DNA from: Agapanthus africanus
Lineage: Eukaryota > Streptophyta > Magnoliopsida > Asparagales > Amaryllidaceae
DNA length: 64,000 bases
Assembly: GCA_030015575.1 (NCBI GenBank)
Contig: JASDDO010000006.1
Coordinates: 203,117,632-203,181,631, forward strand
Direction: 5' to 3'
Within the stretch, counting starts at the first letter, position 1, and every line of letters begins with the position of its first letter. Both the position numbers and the translations under genes were made by a program. Shown piece after piece: positions 1-10,413 of this stretch. The notes under the pieces were generated by a model. That model did not search any database. It worked only from the letters and a program-made list of their open reading frames with translations, and was not told where the DNA came from.

Positions 1-1038
1 ATTGCAATGATTGAGGGAGGACCTATCCCGGTAGGACAGTCTTACTCGAGATGATAGTATGCTATCTGGTTTATCTTTATCATCGTGTACTGCTTTAGGT
101 AACCTGACATGTCGCTATTACACGTTGATAGAGCCCCTAGGATTCTTGCTTGACTACCAGCAGTATGATGGCGATCATATACATGGGAGCTGGTAGTCTA
201 TAAGCACATCCTTAAAAGGTCCCTAGTCGTAGGAGTTTCGAGACAGGGCATCGATACTCCATTAGTAGACTAGTGTATACAGTCGAGACCCCGACGAGGG
301 GCGGTGGCCGGTCTCACAAGCCACTGGTGTCTGTTGGTTCACCTAAGATGTATACAGGTGCTCATTGGGTTATGAGTACACTGGACAGGACTCGCCGGGA
401 ACCTGCTAGTTGGTCTTATACCAGATGTCAGATAGCAGTTCCCTGGTGACATGTGTACAGGTTAGTTCATCGACCTGAGATCGTCATTTGTCTCGTGTGA
501 GTTCCCACTGTGCTTTGATTACTACCCTACCACGGCTCAAAGGAGTCGTGCAAACAGGTTTTAGTTGGGTACAGTCCCGAGCCACATGGAGGCAGTGAGC
601 GGATCTTCAGGGGTTCGTCTCTCCCGGTATTGGGTGTGAGGTCGCGCTGTGTCTAGGAGAGCCATTACGCAAAGCCCTCGGCCGAGGCAGGAGATTTACT
701 GGTAGGTATTCCAGTAGTATCTCAGGGCGTTCTGGGCTACGCTCCGACACGACTTGTACCGATTTTGGGGGTATGACTTTTACCAACCCCCTAGGCCCGA
801 CATGCGATGCTCATAGACGAACGGACCGGACTGTACGGATATTGTCACTGACAGGCTCAGTAGGGTGTCAGGATGAGTTCGCTCATCGACGTCCCTTTTG
901 GTCAATAGCTGGTAGCCCGTCACGTATTGGCTAATACCTCTGACGTGCTAGTGGTTAAATCCACAGCCATAGTATTGACGAGTCTTTAGAGTCCACCACA
1001 CTTTCAGTTACTCAAGCTTTCGGGAGAAACGCTGTAGA

Positions 1039-1196
1039 GGCCGTATGGAGATATGGCAGGGTCCGATCAGATACGTGCGGTATTGCACGGATCAGGATCG
1101 GACAGTTTTGTACTAGTGGCCGTATAGTTATATGGCAGGGTTCGATCTGATACGTGCGGTATTGCACGGATCAGGATCGGACGGATATTACTAGCC
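1039..1196 (+). repeat. 79-bp tandem duplication inside LTR A0
   Basis: Two copies start at 1039 and 1118. Each begins ggccgtat and holds gatacgtgcggtattgcac followed by ggatcaggatcgga. Within a unit CGTGC and GCACG can pair around GGTATT, and the flanks TCCGATC and GATCGGA in the first unit are also complementary. The same duplication with a 78-bp period is present in A1 (14935, 15013) and in both LTRs of A3 (46678/46756 and 54587/54665). The A2 LTRs have only one copy. Confidence 0.85.
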
Positions 1197-1358
1197 GGCT
1201 TTGGTTTAAGCCGGATCCTAGTTTAGTACAGTGTAGATTTTGTCTCATTGTATTTGTATCCGGTCGGAATACAGATGCGGGTGTGTATGCACAGTATCGG
1301 GGTTTTCCTGTAATTTATTACGGGGCCAGTTTTCTGGAGTTGCCAGTTTGCATTCCGT

Positions 1359-1434
1359 TCCGGCCGGTTTTCCTTTGTTCTTTCCCGGCCGGACTTTTCT
1401 GATGGAAGGGGTTATTTGCAAGTTTGCAAATAAC
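1359..1434 (+). other. Pair of LTR hairpins
   Basis: The first hairpin has arms TCCGGCCGG (1359-1367) and CCGGCCGGA (1385-1393). The second has arms GTTATTTGCAA (1411-1421) and TTGCAAATAAC (1424-1434), perfect over 11 bp. In A1 the same positions hold different but still complementary arms, so the pairing rather than the sequence is kept. The second hairpin may lie near the RNA end region of the LTR, but transcript ends cannot be read from sequence alone. Confidence 0.7.
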
Positions 1435-2952
1435 AGATTGTGGAGGATTTTCTTGCAAATGTATTAATTATGAAAGCATCTTTTGATACCATTCTCATCA
1501 CTTGCTTTTTGTTGATTAGAAGTGATTTGGAGTTGATGTGAGATTGTTATGATGATGTTTAGGATATGGTCACCTTTCTCTTTCTCCTACACTCACCTCC
1601 CTTCTTGTTATGGTTTGTATTTTCATTCCTCCACCATATGATTCTCACTAGATGAAAGAAGCCACACAAGAGAGAAGAAGAAGAGAGCTTCATTTTTGAG
1701 AGTGTAGTTTTTGATCTCTTTTCATGTCAAGAAAAATGCAAGCACCATTTTTCTTATCTTGATTCCTCCATCATCTTCAAAGGCAACAAACCCCAAATGA
1801 GACATAGCTTCAACCCTATACATTCTACAGCATTTTTTGGCATGTCGACTTGCCGGCTTCATGCCCGAGTTGCCTCGGTATTGAGGCGGGAACCCGTAAA
1901 AGACGCAGGCGATGTGGTGCCCTTCCGGCGAGGAGGCGACGATATGGAGACTAGACTTTCCGCGGGAGATTGGGACGATGACGAGAACACCGGAGGACTC
2001 GGATCACTCGGTATACTTCTCTTCCCATCTCTTGTTAGCTAGCATTAGGTTAATGGTTACGATCCGGGTTTTCATTGTCCGCGGTAACGCCAGTTTCCAA
2101 GTAAGGAAAATTTTTGATTCCGCATTTTGGCCTCGGATAGAAGGCCGGGGCGCTGCCGTGGCGCAACATCAACGACAATTGGGATATGCATGTTTACTTA
2201 CGTTGATGACATGTGATGTTATGTGTTGCTGGATATGTTATATTGGATCGTCGCGTTTGAATAGCCGGGGTTTTTTATGTGAGATGAGTGTTTTTTTCAT
2301 TTTCATTCATGTAAAAACTTGTATGTAATATTCTTTTATTGGGGCACTTCCAGGTTGCGAAAGTTGTCACCCTTTGTATATTATTTACTTTTCCGCACTA
2401 GGATAGACCCAAGGAGGAGGGCACAAGTAACCGGGTTCTGGGGTCCAGTGGGAGACCAACTCGAGGAGTCGAGTCCGGGTCTCCTAACTCTAGAATTGGT
2501 AGGGTTGCTTGCCGCTCTCGTAGGGGTCTAGGGGTGTGGGTTTGGCTATTCATCACGACCGTGGAATCCGTGTTTTATACTGGCTCGTATTGAAAACACG
2601 GTCGTCCTAGTATATCCAATATTTCATATGATTCTTCTGCTACAATATCTGTGATGTGATCATGTGATGTTCTGTGATAGATACAGTATATAGTATATAT
2701 GATATATTATATAGACGTTACTTATGTTTTACACCCGCGCTAGCCCTGCCCTGCTCTGTCGTTAGTTACCTAACCTAACGGTGCACGAGGGGACATCGAG
2801 GCGAATGCGGATGGCATAAGTGTACGTCTTATTTATCTGTGATGTTTAGGTACTTAAATGATGGGACTTCATTAATGTGATTAATGAAAGAAAAGAAACC
2901 TAAAGATGTTGTAGAATCGAATTTCAAAATAAAACAGGTAGCTACATTTCTT

Positions 2953-3195
2953 GCTTTGCACAGCGGTATATGTGATATATCCTGCACCTTATTCGATGAG
3001 GAAAGGACCGAGATCCCTTCACCGGGAGTGACTCCTTTAGCAATAACTGGCAGATGCTACACACTCGGTTTGTCTTTTGATTGCTTTTAAGAGTTTCTGC
3101 TTTGCACAGTGATATATATGATATATCCCGCACCTCATTCGACGAGGAAAGGACCGACGATCCCTTCACCGGGAGTGACTCCTTTAGCAAAACTA
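2953..3195 (+). repeat. Leader direct repeat, period ~146 bp
   Basis: Two imperfect copies begin gctttgcac at 2953 and 3099. Each runs through a gatatatcc.gcacct block to gatcccttcaccgggagtg and ctcctttagcaa. The same pair is found in A1 (period 138), A2 (139) and A3 (137), so the duplication predates the split of the families. Confidence 0.8.
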
Positions 3196-3329
3196 GAAAA
3201 GCCTAAAAAACACTCCATTTCAAAATTCATTCGATCCTACAACGATATCAAGTTCATTACGCAATAGGTTTTCAGAAAAACCTGTCGTAGCCCTCCGTCA
3301 TTTCAGATAAGTTGTATATAGTATTCGTG

Positions 3330-3544
3330 CTGCATTTGTTGGCTTTCGTCAAGGTGCAGTGTGCGTTAGCTATATGCTGCTTATCTGCCAGCATACGATG
3401 CGATTGGATTAGGGTAGTCGTGCGGCTTTGTTGGCTTTCGTCAAGGGTCGTGCGGGTGGGTTTAATTCGATCAAGAAATGTACGGGTTGAACTTGACTAG
3501 CGGGCTATGGTTTGTTGGCTTTCTTCAAGGTCATAGCACGCTAG
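3330..3544 (+). other. Three-hairpin leader module (B1)
   Basis: Hairpin 1 pairs ctgca (3330-3334) with tgcag (3355-3359). Hairpin 2 pairs cgtgcg (3419-3424) with cgtgcg (3449-3454) using two G-U pairs. Hairpin 3 pairs ctagcg and ctatg (3497-3502, 3505-3509) with catag and cgctag (3532-3536, 3539-3544). Each encloses the near-identical apical segment TTGGCTTTCGTCAAGG, which itself pairs TTGGC with GTCAA; the third copy reads TTCAA. The same three positions form hairpins with different sequences in A1, A2 and A3. Confidence 0.7.
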
Positions 3545-3978
3545 GGGCAAAATATTATCGGGAATTTCAAGTGTTTAAATTTGCAATGAGATTGCATACC
3601 TTCTATGAGATAGTTGGATCCCGATACCCGCTGCGAGTAATTGTTACTCCTGGGAGAGTTTTATACATTACAATTAGCCGATCAAGTAGGTGTCTAGAAG
3701 GGTGTTAACGAGGTTACGCCTCTGGGAAAATGAGGTTTACATTAATTAGGTCCGTGCGAAAGCACGGGGCACCTCCCTCAAAGTACCGACACTGGCCTGG
3801 CTGAAAGATTGGCGAACTTATAGTGTGTAATTAATCCCGGCTAGTCTTTCCTTTTTGGGTTTGAAGGAAGATTTGATAAAAAGCAGTGGGAGCCATCCTG
3901 ATTAGATAAAATAATAACCAATCTATTCTTGCAAGAGCGCACGCTGAGTGTTTTCTTCTCTCTCTCCTGGTAGCGACC

Positions 3979-6749
3979 ATATCACGCCTTAATCAAGATA
4001 ATAATACGGATTATTGACCGAACCCGCTTGTTATACTGAGCTGGGGAACGTTGGTCCCGCTCTAACTTATAATTGTTATAAGACAGAGCAGGAAATTGGG
4101 GAATACCAGATTTCCCGTGCCGCCCAAACGAAGAGAGTGCATGCTGATGTATCATCTTCGGGTGTGTTAATTATACAGAACTGTTTCTCAGTATCCTCCG
4201 CATCCTGGGTATATGATACCGGATCAGGATCCAAGATATGTAATCTGTTACATAGGGCTACAAAAGAGTAGAAAAACTGAGAATGGGTGATAAGTTTCAT
4301 GAGGCAGAAAACGGGGCAAGTGTTGCAGCCAAGTCTGTCGGTCACTGTCACCCTGTATTACCAGAATACATTGATTCTGAACGAATGTTATTAGATACCG
4401 AACCTGATATACAAAATCATATCTGTCTCTTTATTAGTAAAGAAACGATAAAATTTTGTATTGTTGGATAATGTTTTGGACATTTCCTACATCAAAAGTT
4501 GATCGGTTCAGCCACGTTATCTAAAAGCATTAATGTTCTAAATCAAACTACAGTTCTTAGTATATAGAACACACACAAGAGGAAAAGTTCAGAAATGAAC
4601 GGATCCTTCTTGAGGTATTGTAGACTAGGTCATATCAATGTGACCCGACTAGCTAGAGTTACATAATGATGTGTATTTAAATTAGTTTGAATTTACATCT
4701 TGTGAAACTCGCCAGTCATGTCACAAAGATAAGATGACCATAGCTCTGTTTATTGGAAACAGAGAAAGAGTTAGTGAACTCTTGGGATGATACATGTTTA
4801 ATGTATGTAGGTCCCCAGTCTACACATGCCAAGACCGGTTCTTTGTACTTCATTACATTCTCTCATAATCTCTCGAGATTCAGACATATGTTCCTGTTGA
4901 AACACAAGTCCGAACGTTTTGAGATATTCACAGAATATAAGAAAGAAGTAGAGAACCAAAATATGGGTATAAGTATTATGTCCTTTGATGTGATCGAGGA
5001 GGAGAATACTTGTGCATGGAATTCCTGGACTATTCTAAAGGAGAATGAGATTCTCTCTCAGCATTACTCCTCTGGATACACCATATCACGATGGTATATC
5101 AGGGCGGAGCAATCACACCCTATATGATAAGGTGTGCTCTATGATGAGTACTACTGAGTTACCTATTTCCTTTTGGGAGTTATGCACTTGAGAAGCTGCA
5201 TACCTATTGAAAAGGGTTCAAATCAAATCAGTTTCCTACCACTTCATATTTGATATGATATGGGAAGAGCCCATGTCTTAAGCTAGTTAAGATTTAGGGT
5301 TGTCCGGCCTATGTCTAAAAGAAAAATCCGGACAAGCTCGAGGCAAGGTCAGTTATGTAGAACTGGAAAGGTTCCATCTATATAAACTTCAGCTGATGAT
5401 TTGGTAGAACCGAAAGATTCAATAGTAACCAACGAACCTCAGCCTCTCCGCCGATCTAGTAGGGTTCCTCACCCACCTGAGAGATACTTTGGTTTCTCGA
5501 TGACAGTGGGAGCGAGGATCGCATCATGAGATGATGACCCAACTAGTTTCGACTTGGCCATCAGGAGTAGGACTCTTTGAGAATGGCTGGATGTTTATCG
5601 ATCTGAGATGGAATCCTTATACACCAACAAAGTATGGACTTTGGTTGCTATATCTGAAGGGTTAAATTCCCATCAGGAGCAAGTATATCTTGAGAAGATT
5701 ACTTGGTGTACATGGAAAAGTTGAGACTTTCAAAGCTAGACTTGTTAAAAGTTTGCATCATTGACCAGGTGTGGATAATGATGAAACCTTTTCAAGTAGC
5801 TATGCTTAAGTCCATCCAGATCCTACTTGTCACGGCTACATACCATGACTGCGATATCTGGTGGTTGGGTGTCTTGACTGCTTTTCTAAATGATGATTTA
5901 GAAGAGAGCGTCTATAAGTACACAGCCAGAGGGCTTCGTAGACAGTGGGAGCAGCGGAAACGTGTGCAAGATGCTTTATTTGATAAAACAGGCATTGCGG
6001 AGTTGGAACATCTGTTTTGATGAATTAGTCAAAGAGTTTGACATCATCAAAATGGTAGATGAACCTTGTATAAACAAAAAGGTAGTAGGGAGTATGGTAG
6101 TGATCCTCGTAGAGTACGTGGATGACATACTCTTGATAAGAAAAGAGTTTCTTATGCTACGCTCGGTCAATCTCCGCTTATCACTAGGATTCTCCATATA
6201 GGATCAAAGTGATACCTACTAAATCCTTGATTTTGGATCTATGAGATAGATTTAATTGGATTTTAGGATTCTCACTAGTTGTAGTGAGATGATATCAATT
6301 GATCCTGGGGAGAATCGCTGGAAGTGTTCCAGAGTGATAAGAACGACTGAATGTCAGTCACAGGCATTGTCTTTACCCTCAAAAGGGACGGTATGTTGGA
6401 AGAGTTCCAAGCTAGATATCGTGACATACTAGACGATAAAGGCAGGATACATCGCTACTTAAGATGCTACCAAAGAGGCTGTTTGGGTGTATATTGGTTC
6501 ATGAGATGAACTATGTTCCTCCCATTGTGTGACAATGGAGTTGTGGCTTATGCCAAGGAACGCAGGTCCCATCAGTGATCCAGACATATTCTAAGGCAGT
6601 ATCACTTGATCATGAAGATGGATGATCTCAAAGGGATCGAGGTTAGGAGAGTAGACTCAGAGGACAACACGGCGGATCCACTCACGAAGGCCTATTCCCA
6701 GAGAGAGACTTTTATGGGATGGTTGAGTATGAGATACTACAACCAATGA
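3979..6749 (+). pseudogene. pol: Decayed Copia pol of B1
   Basis: This would encode the Copia polyprotein: protease, integrase, reverse transcriptase and RNase H. Alignment with D shows the start codon changed from ATG to ATA at 3979-3981, directly after a pyrimidine run and AG. Visible pieces include SWVYDTGSGSKICNLL of the protease (about 4205-4250), the integrase segment FITFSHNLSRFRHMF (4850-4895), the reverse transcriptase segment AFLNDDLEESVY (5880-5915) and an intact YVDD box (codons 6115-6126). RNase H ends in NTADPLTKA and a TGA at 6747-6749. Frames shift repeatedly, including one shift near 5911-5922 that is shared with D. No gag or CCHC knuckle is seen upstream. It cannot make an active protein. 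Confidence 0.85.
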
Positions 6750-6763
6750 TACAGATGGCCCTA

Positions 6764-6778
6764 GTGCAAGTGGGAGAT
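6764..6778 (+). promoter_or_regulatory. Polypurine tract of B1
   Basis: The sequence gtgcaagtgggagat lies directly before the LTR start TGTTAG. This is the classic plus-strand primer position of Angela-type Copia elements. It also proves that the following LTR is a 3' LTR. Confidence 0.85.
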
Positions 6779-8985
6779 TGTTAGTTATATGTATGCCCTA
6801 GAGGCCATTACTGTACATTGGATGTATATTGTAGTGGATGCTAGGACATATATAGGGAGGACTTTCTTGCTCGACATGATCGTATGCTATCTGGTTGCTC
6901 TTTACCTTAACGTGTACACAGATTGTCTCTCTATTACATGTTGGTAAAGCCCTTAGGATGTGTACTTGACTACCTGGACTATGATGCGGATCATACTAGT
7001 GGGGACATGGTAGTCCATAAGTACATCCTTGAAAGTCCCTAGTCGTGGGTGTATCGAGATGGGGCATCGATATACCAGAGTAGACTAGCGTATACCTTCT
7101 CGACCCATACAGATGGGCGATGGATGATCCCATATCCATTGGTGTTTGACATCAGAGGAGATATACGGGTGCTCAGTAGAGACTGGGTACACTGGACGGA
7201 CCCGCCGAGAACTCCCAGATGGTATTATACCTCATGTCAGATGGCAGTTCTCTGGTGACACTGGTACAGAGTAGTCTGTTGACCCAAGATCGTCATAGAG
7301 TCTTGTGTGGTTCCCACTATGCTTTGATTTCTATCTTACCACGTCCAAGAGGGCATGCAAAACGGTGATTTTTGGGTACAGTCCCGAATCACATGGAGGC
7401 AATGAGCGATAGGAGGGGATTCGTCTCTCCCGGTATAGGGAGTTGATGTTGCGCTGTGTTCGATTGGCTATAACAGGAAATCCCTGGCCAGGGTTGCTGA
7501 GATTTACTGGTAAGTGTTACCAGTAGTTTCTTAAAATGTTATAGACCTCATATCGACATGACTTATCGAGCTATTGGGGTCTGACGTTTACCACCCCTAA
7601 GCAAGATATGCGACATATCAGATGATGAGACCGGACTGTACGGTATTGTTACTGGTTGGATTCACTGGAGTGTGAGCGGGCTTGCTCATCGATCTTCAGA
7701 TCGCTCAATACCCGGGTGGCCGTTACGTTTAGCAGACCGCTTGCGGCTTGTGGGTGTTTGATATGATCATCATCTGCTGCCGGCGTATTGACGAGTCTTT
7801 AGAGTCCTACACAGAGGTTTCCTGGCTCAAGCGAAACGAAATAGGAGCGGATATGAGATATGTGGGGGACCGAGAATAATGCGTGTATGTGATACCGTAT
7901 TTCATTCTCGTGATCAATGTGTCGAAAGGTTGTATGCGATATAAACTAGTTATCGATTCAAGCGTTGATTCGATAAGCCGATACATTGTATACTAGTCGG
8001 TTGTGTGCGACATGACCGGATCATTGAATCAAATGTTGATTTGATGATTTAATGCATAATTATATATTTGATATATTACTTTGCATTAACTAGTATCGGT
8101 TCACTTTAAATGGATTTTCTCGCTCGGATGTGCGCATTGCATATGCGATATGATTTTGTGCACTTGCTTGTATCATGTTTGATGATGCATGCAAACTTGG
8201 GTTTGTGTAAAGATTGAACCATGGTTTTATGAGTGGTTAGGGTTTATTATTTTCTTATTCATTTATTCTATTTAGTTATTCATTTGGAAAAAGAAAAAGA
8301 GTGAGAAAATGGTGGCTTTTCTTTGTTTGTAAATGAAGCTTTCATTATGTCACCATTTTGTCTCATGTTAAAACCTAACCACTCCACTTAACTATAGTTC
8401 TCTCTCTACACTTAACCAAGGTAAGAGTTAGGATAAGAATGGATTTTCTTTTCTATTTTAATTAATTCTTATCATAACATTCTTCTTCTTCTTCTTCATT
8501 TCTTCATGGAAGAAAGCTTGCTCCATTAATGGCAAGTGATGATAAAGAGTGAGAAATCCAATTCTAAAGTGAACCCACTTCCTATTTATTCATCCTCTAC
8601 CTCTTGCCAAGTAGTATAGGGTGTTTCCTTCACAAGTTTTCATGGCTTGGTGAAGGTGGAGCTTGATCTAGCGATGCCTCGACGTAGATCATCTTCGGCA
8701 TGGACATCGACGACCTAGCTCGCCATTTCTCCGACGAAGCCGACGCTAGAGCCCGGGAATTCATTTGGACAGCGAGGGGACTTCGTTGCGGAGCTATGGA
8801 GGTGGAGCACCGGATCTACAAAGGTTGTATTTCCGTTTAAACTTTAGTTAAGTTGTTAACTAGTTTCATTTTCGCCTAAACATCTAGTCGACGATCCGTT
8901 CTAGGGTTTCTCGGCACCGTTAAAATTTGAAATTGGCATGGTTGATGCCTTGTGAGACCTCATTAGGGTGCCTAGGAACCCTACA
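6779..8985 (+). repeat. 3' LTR of B1
   Basis: This 2207-bp LTR starts TGTTAGTTATATG after the PPT and ends CCCTACA. It is closely similar over its full length to the solo LTR on the opposite strand at 23659-25881, so both belong to the same subfamily. Its first ~1.2 kb also matches the LTRs of C, C2, D and G. The region 7840-8100 holds worn forms of the palindromes described for D. Short CTT microsatellite at 8483-8506. Confidence 0.85.
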
Positions 8986-9537
8986 GACCCAGGAGGGGCG
9001 CCCAAGTTACCAGATTCCGTGAAGTGCTCGGTGGTCCATTCACGTTGCTGAAGGGGGCTGCCTCGCTTCAGGCTTTGGCGGGTAACTTGCCGCGCCCGTA
9101 GGGGTCTAGGATTTCCTTGCACAGGCTATCCACACGACCAGGGGAACGTCGGGTTTCAGTAGTGGCTCTGTGAAACCCGGGGATCCCAGATATCTGTATT
9201 GTTCTGTGATGCTGTACATTTCTGTGATGTGGCATTTTATCACGCCTTGAGCGAAAAATAATATATTGGTATATATATTAGTAGATGTTGTATATGTTTT
9301 GCATCCGCGCTAGTCCAGTCCCCGCTCTGTCGTTAGTTAGTTAACCTAACGGGTAATGACGGGACCCAGTGGCGAATGCGGATGGCATATACGTACGTCA
9401 TATTATTTTCATTCTTTGTGGTGTGATCAATTGATGGGACTGCGTTGATTCGGATCAATACAAGTTAAAAACAAACCTAATCTGATGTTGTTGGAACACT
9501 TTTCAAAAAAGCTGTTATTGCAAGGACGTTCTCTTTT

Positions 9538-9775
9538 GTTTTGCATCATGGTATTCAGTTGGAATATCCTGCTCCTCAGTCGACGAGGCAAGGGCCGAGA
9601 TCCCTTCACCGGGAGTGACCCCTTAGACAAAAAGTTTGCGTCAGGGCAATGACTTTACTATCGCCGATTACTTTTGCTTTGCATCGTGGTATTCAGTTGG
9701 AATATCCTGCACCTCATTCTACGGGGAAAGAGCCGAGATCCTTTCACCAGGAGTGACCTCTTTAGCAAAGGTTTT
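9538..9775 (+). repeat. Leader direct repeat of A1, period 138 bp
   Basis: Copies start at gttttgcatc (9538) and gctttgcatc (9676). Both include ggtattcagttggaatatcc, gagatcc.ttcacc and gggagtgacc. It corresponds to the repeats at 2953, 38742 and 49244. Confidence 0.8.
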
Positions 9776-9900
9776 CGTCACTATATTTTTAAAAGCTATC
9801 CGGTTCCTTCAGCGATATCAAGTTCATTACGTTAAAGGTTTTCGCCAGAAACCATTCGTAGCCGTTCGTCATTTCAGTTAAATATTCGGTAGTATTCAAG

Positions 9901-10117
9901 CTATGTATTTTGACCTCACGCCAAGGCATAGTGATTGGTAGCTGCGGGTATTTATCTGTTGCATAGATAGATGCGTTGGTTTGGGACAGTCGTACTACTA
10001 TTTTGGCCTACATCAAGGGTATGTACGGGTGGGTTCAAATTAACCTGGACAATGACGGGTAGAACTTGACATGTGACTTATGATATTTTGACCTCACGCC
10101 AAGGTCTTAAGAGCATG
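9901..10117 (+). other. Three-hairpin leader module (A1)
   Basis: Hairpin 1 pairs ctatg (9901-9905) with catag (9927-9931). Hairpin 2 pairs cgtac (9991-9995) with gtacg (10023-10027). Hairpin 3 pairs catg and ctta (10070-10073, 10077-10080) with taag and catg (10108-10111, 10114-10117). Two of the three enclose the same segment TTTTGACCTCACGCCAAGG; the middle one has TTTTGGCCTACATCAAGG. The stems differ from those of B1, A2 and A3 but stay complementary. Confidence 0.7.
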
Positions 10118-10413
10118 GGGCAGAAATCACATCGGGAGTTTCTAAAGAAACTGAAACTTGCCAGATATGCGCATACCTTCTGGAGTGTGACACCGTGAGC
10201 GGATTCCGTCACGTTATCATGCGATGATAGTTGGATCCCGATTCCCACTGATGAGTTGGTTTACTCCTCGGGTGATCCCGATTAATTCTTCTTTCAGGTT
10301 TGAAGGAGAACTTGACGGTACAGTGGGAGGTTTCCTGATTAGATAAATTGGTATCCATTCTAATCTAGGTTAGAGTGCACGCTGAGTGTTTCTTTTCTCT
10401 CTCTCTTTGGCAG

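Larger units (their letters stand above)
1..2168 (+). mobile_element. Family A LTR (copy A0), 5' end outside window
   Basis: This is a Copia (Angela-like) long terminal repeat. It matches the LTRs at 13851-16078, 45593-47809 and 53501-55718 over its whole length. By alignment the window begins 48 bases inside the LTR, so the full length is about 2216 bp. It ends exactly at the family terminus gcgcaaca at 2168. What follows is not the PBS that a 5' LTR would have but leader sequence of a different element (B1). It is therefore a 3' LTR or a solo LTR inserted into B1, with tcaac (2169-2173) as the likely right TSD. The left flank is not visible. Short open frames inside it are chance frames in LTR DNA. 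Confidence 0.85.
2169..3978 (+). other. Non-coding leader of B1
   Basis: This stretch aligns with the leaders of A1, A2 and A3 in order but is clearly diverged. It starts at the point corresponding to about 48335 in A3, so the first half kilobase is absent. It holds the ~146-bp tandem repeat (2953-3195), the three-hairpin module (3330-3544), a purine-rich gcagtgggagcc near 3884, and a pyrimidine run ending in TAG at 3973 just before the pol start. I see no gag-like frame anywhere in it. Confidence 0.65.
2169..8985 (+). mobile_element. Copia element B1 (Angela-like), left part missing
   Basis: B1 is a plus-strand Copia element consisting of leader (2169-3978), decayed pol (3979-6749), PPT and a 3' LTR (6779-8985). 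Its 5' LTR, PBS and first part of the leader lie to the left, beyond the inserted LTR A0. On the right the LTR ends in ccctaca at 8985 and is followed by leader sequence of element A1, starting gaccc, the likely TSD. B1 therefore sits inside A1. The pol order (protease, integrase, reverse transcriptase, RNase H) and the LTR start TGTTAGTTATATG with a TATGCCCTAGAGGC block fit the Angela/BARE lineage of Copia. Confidence 0.85.
8986..10413 (+). other. Non-coding leader of A1
   Basis: This is leader sequence without a supported reading frame. It contains the two-copy direct repeat (9538-9775), the three-hairpin module (9901-10117), a purine-rich tacagtgggagg near 10320, and a long pyrimidine run (tttcttttctctctctc) ending in CAG at 10411-10413, a candidate 3' splice site shared with the other copies. 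Confidence 0.6.

Noticed and set aside
1912..2328. 138-codon plus-strand frame crossing 2168
   Set aside because: It runs across the LTR A0/B1 junction, two unrelated sequences, so it cannot be an ancient gene.
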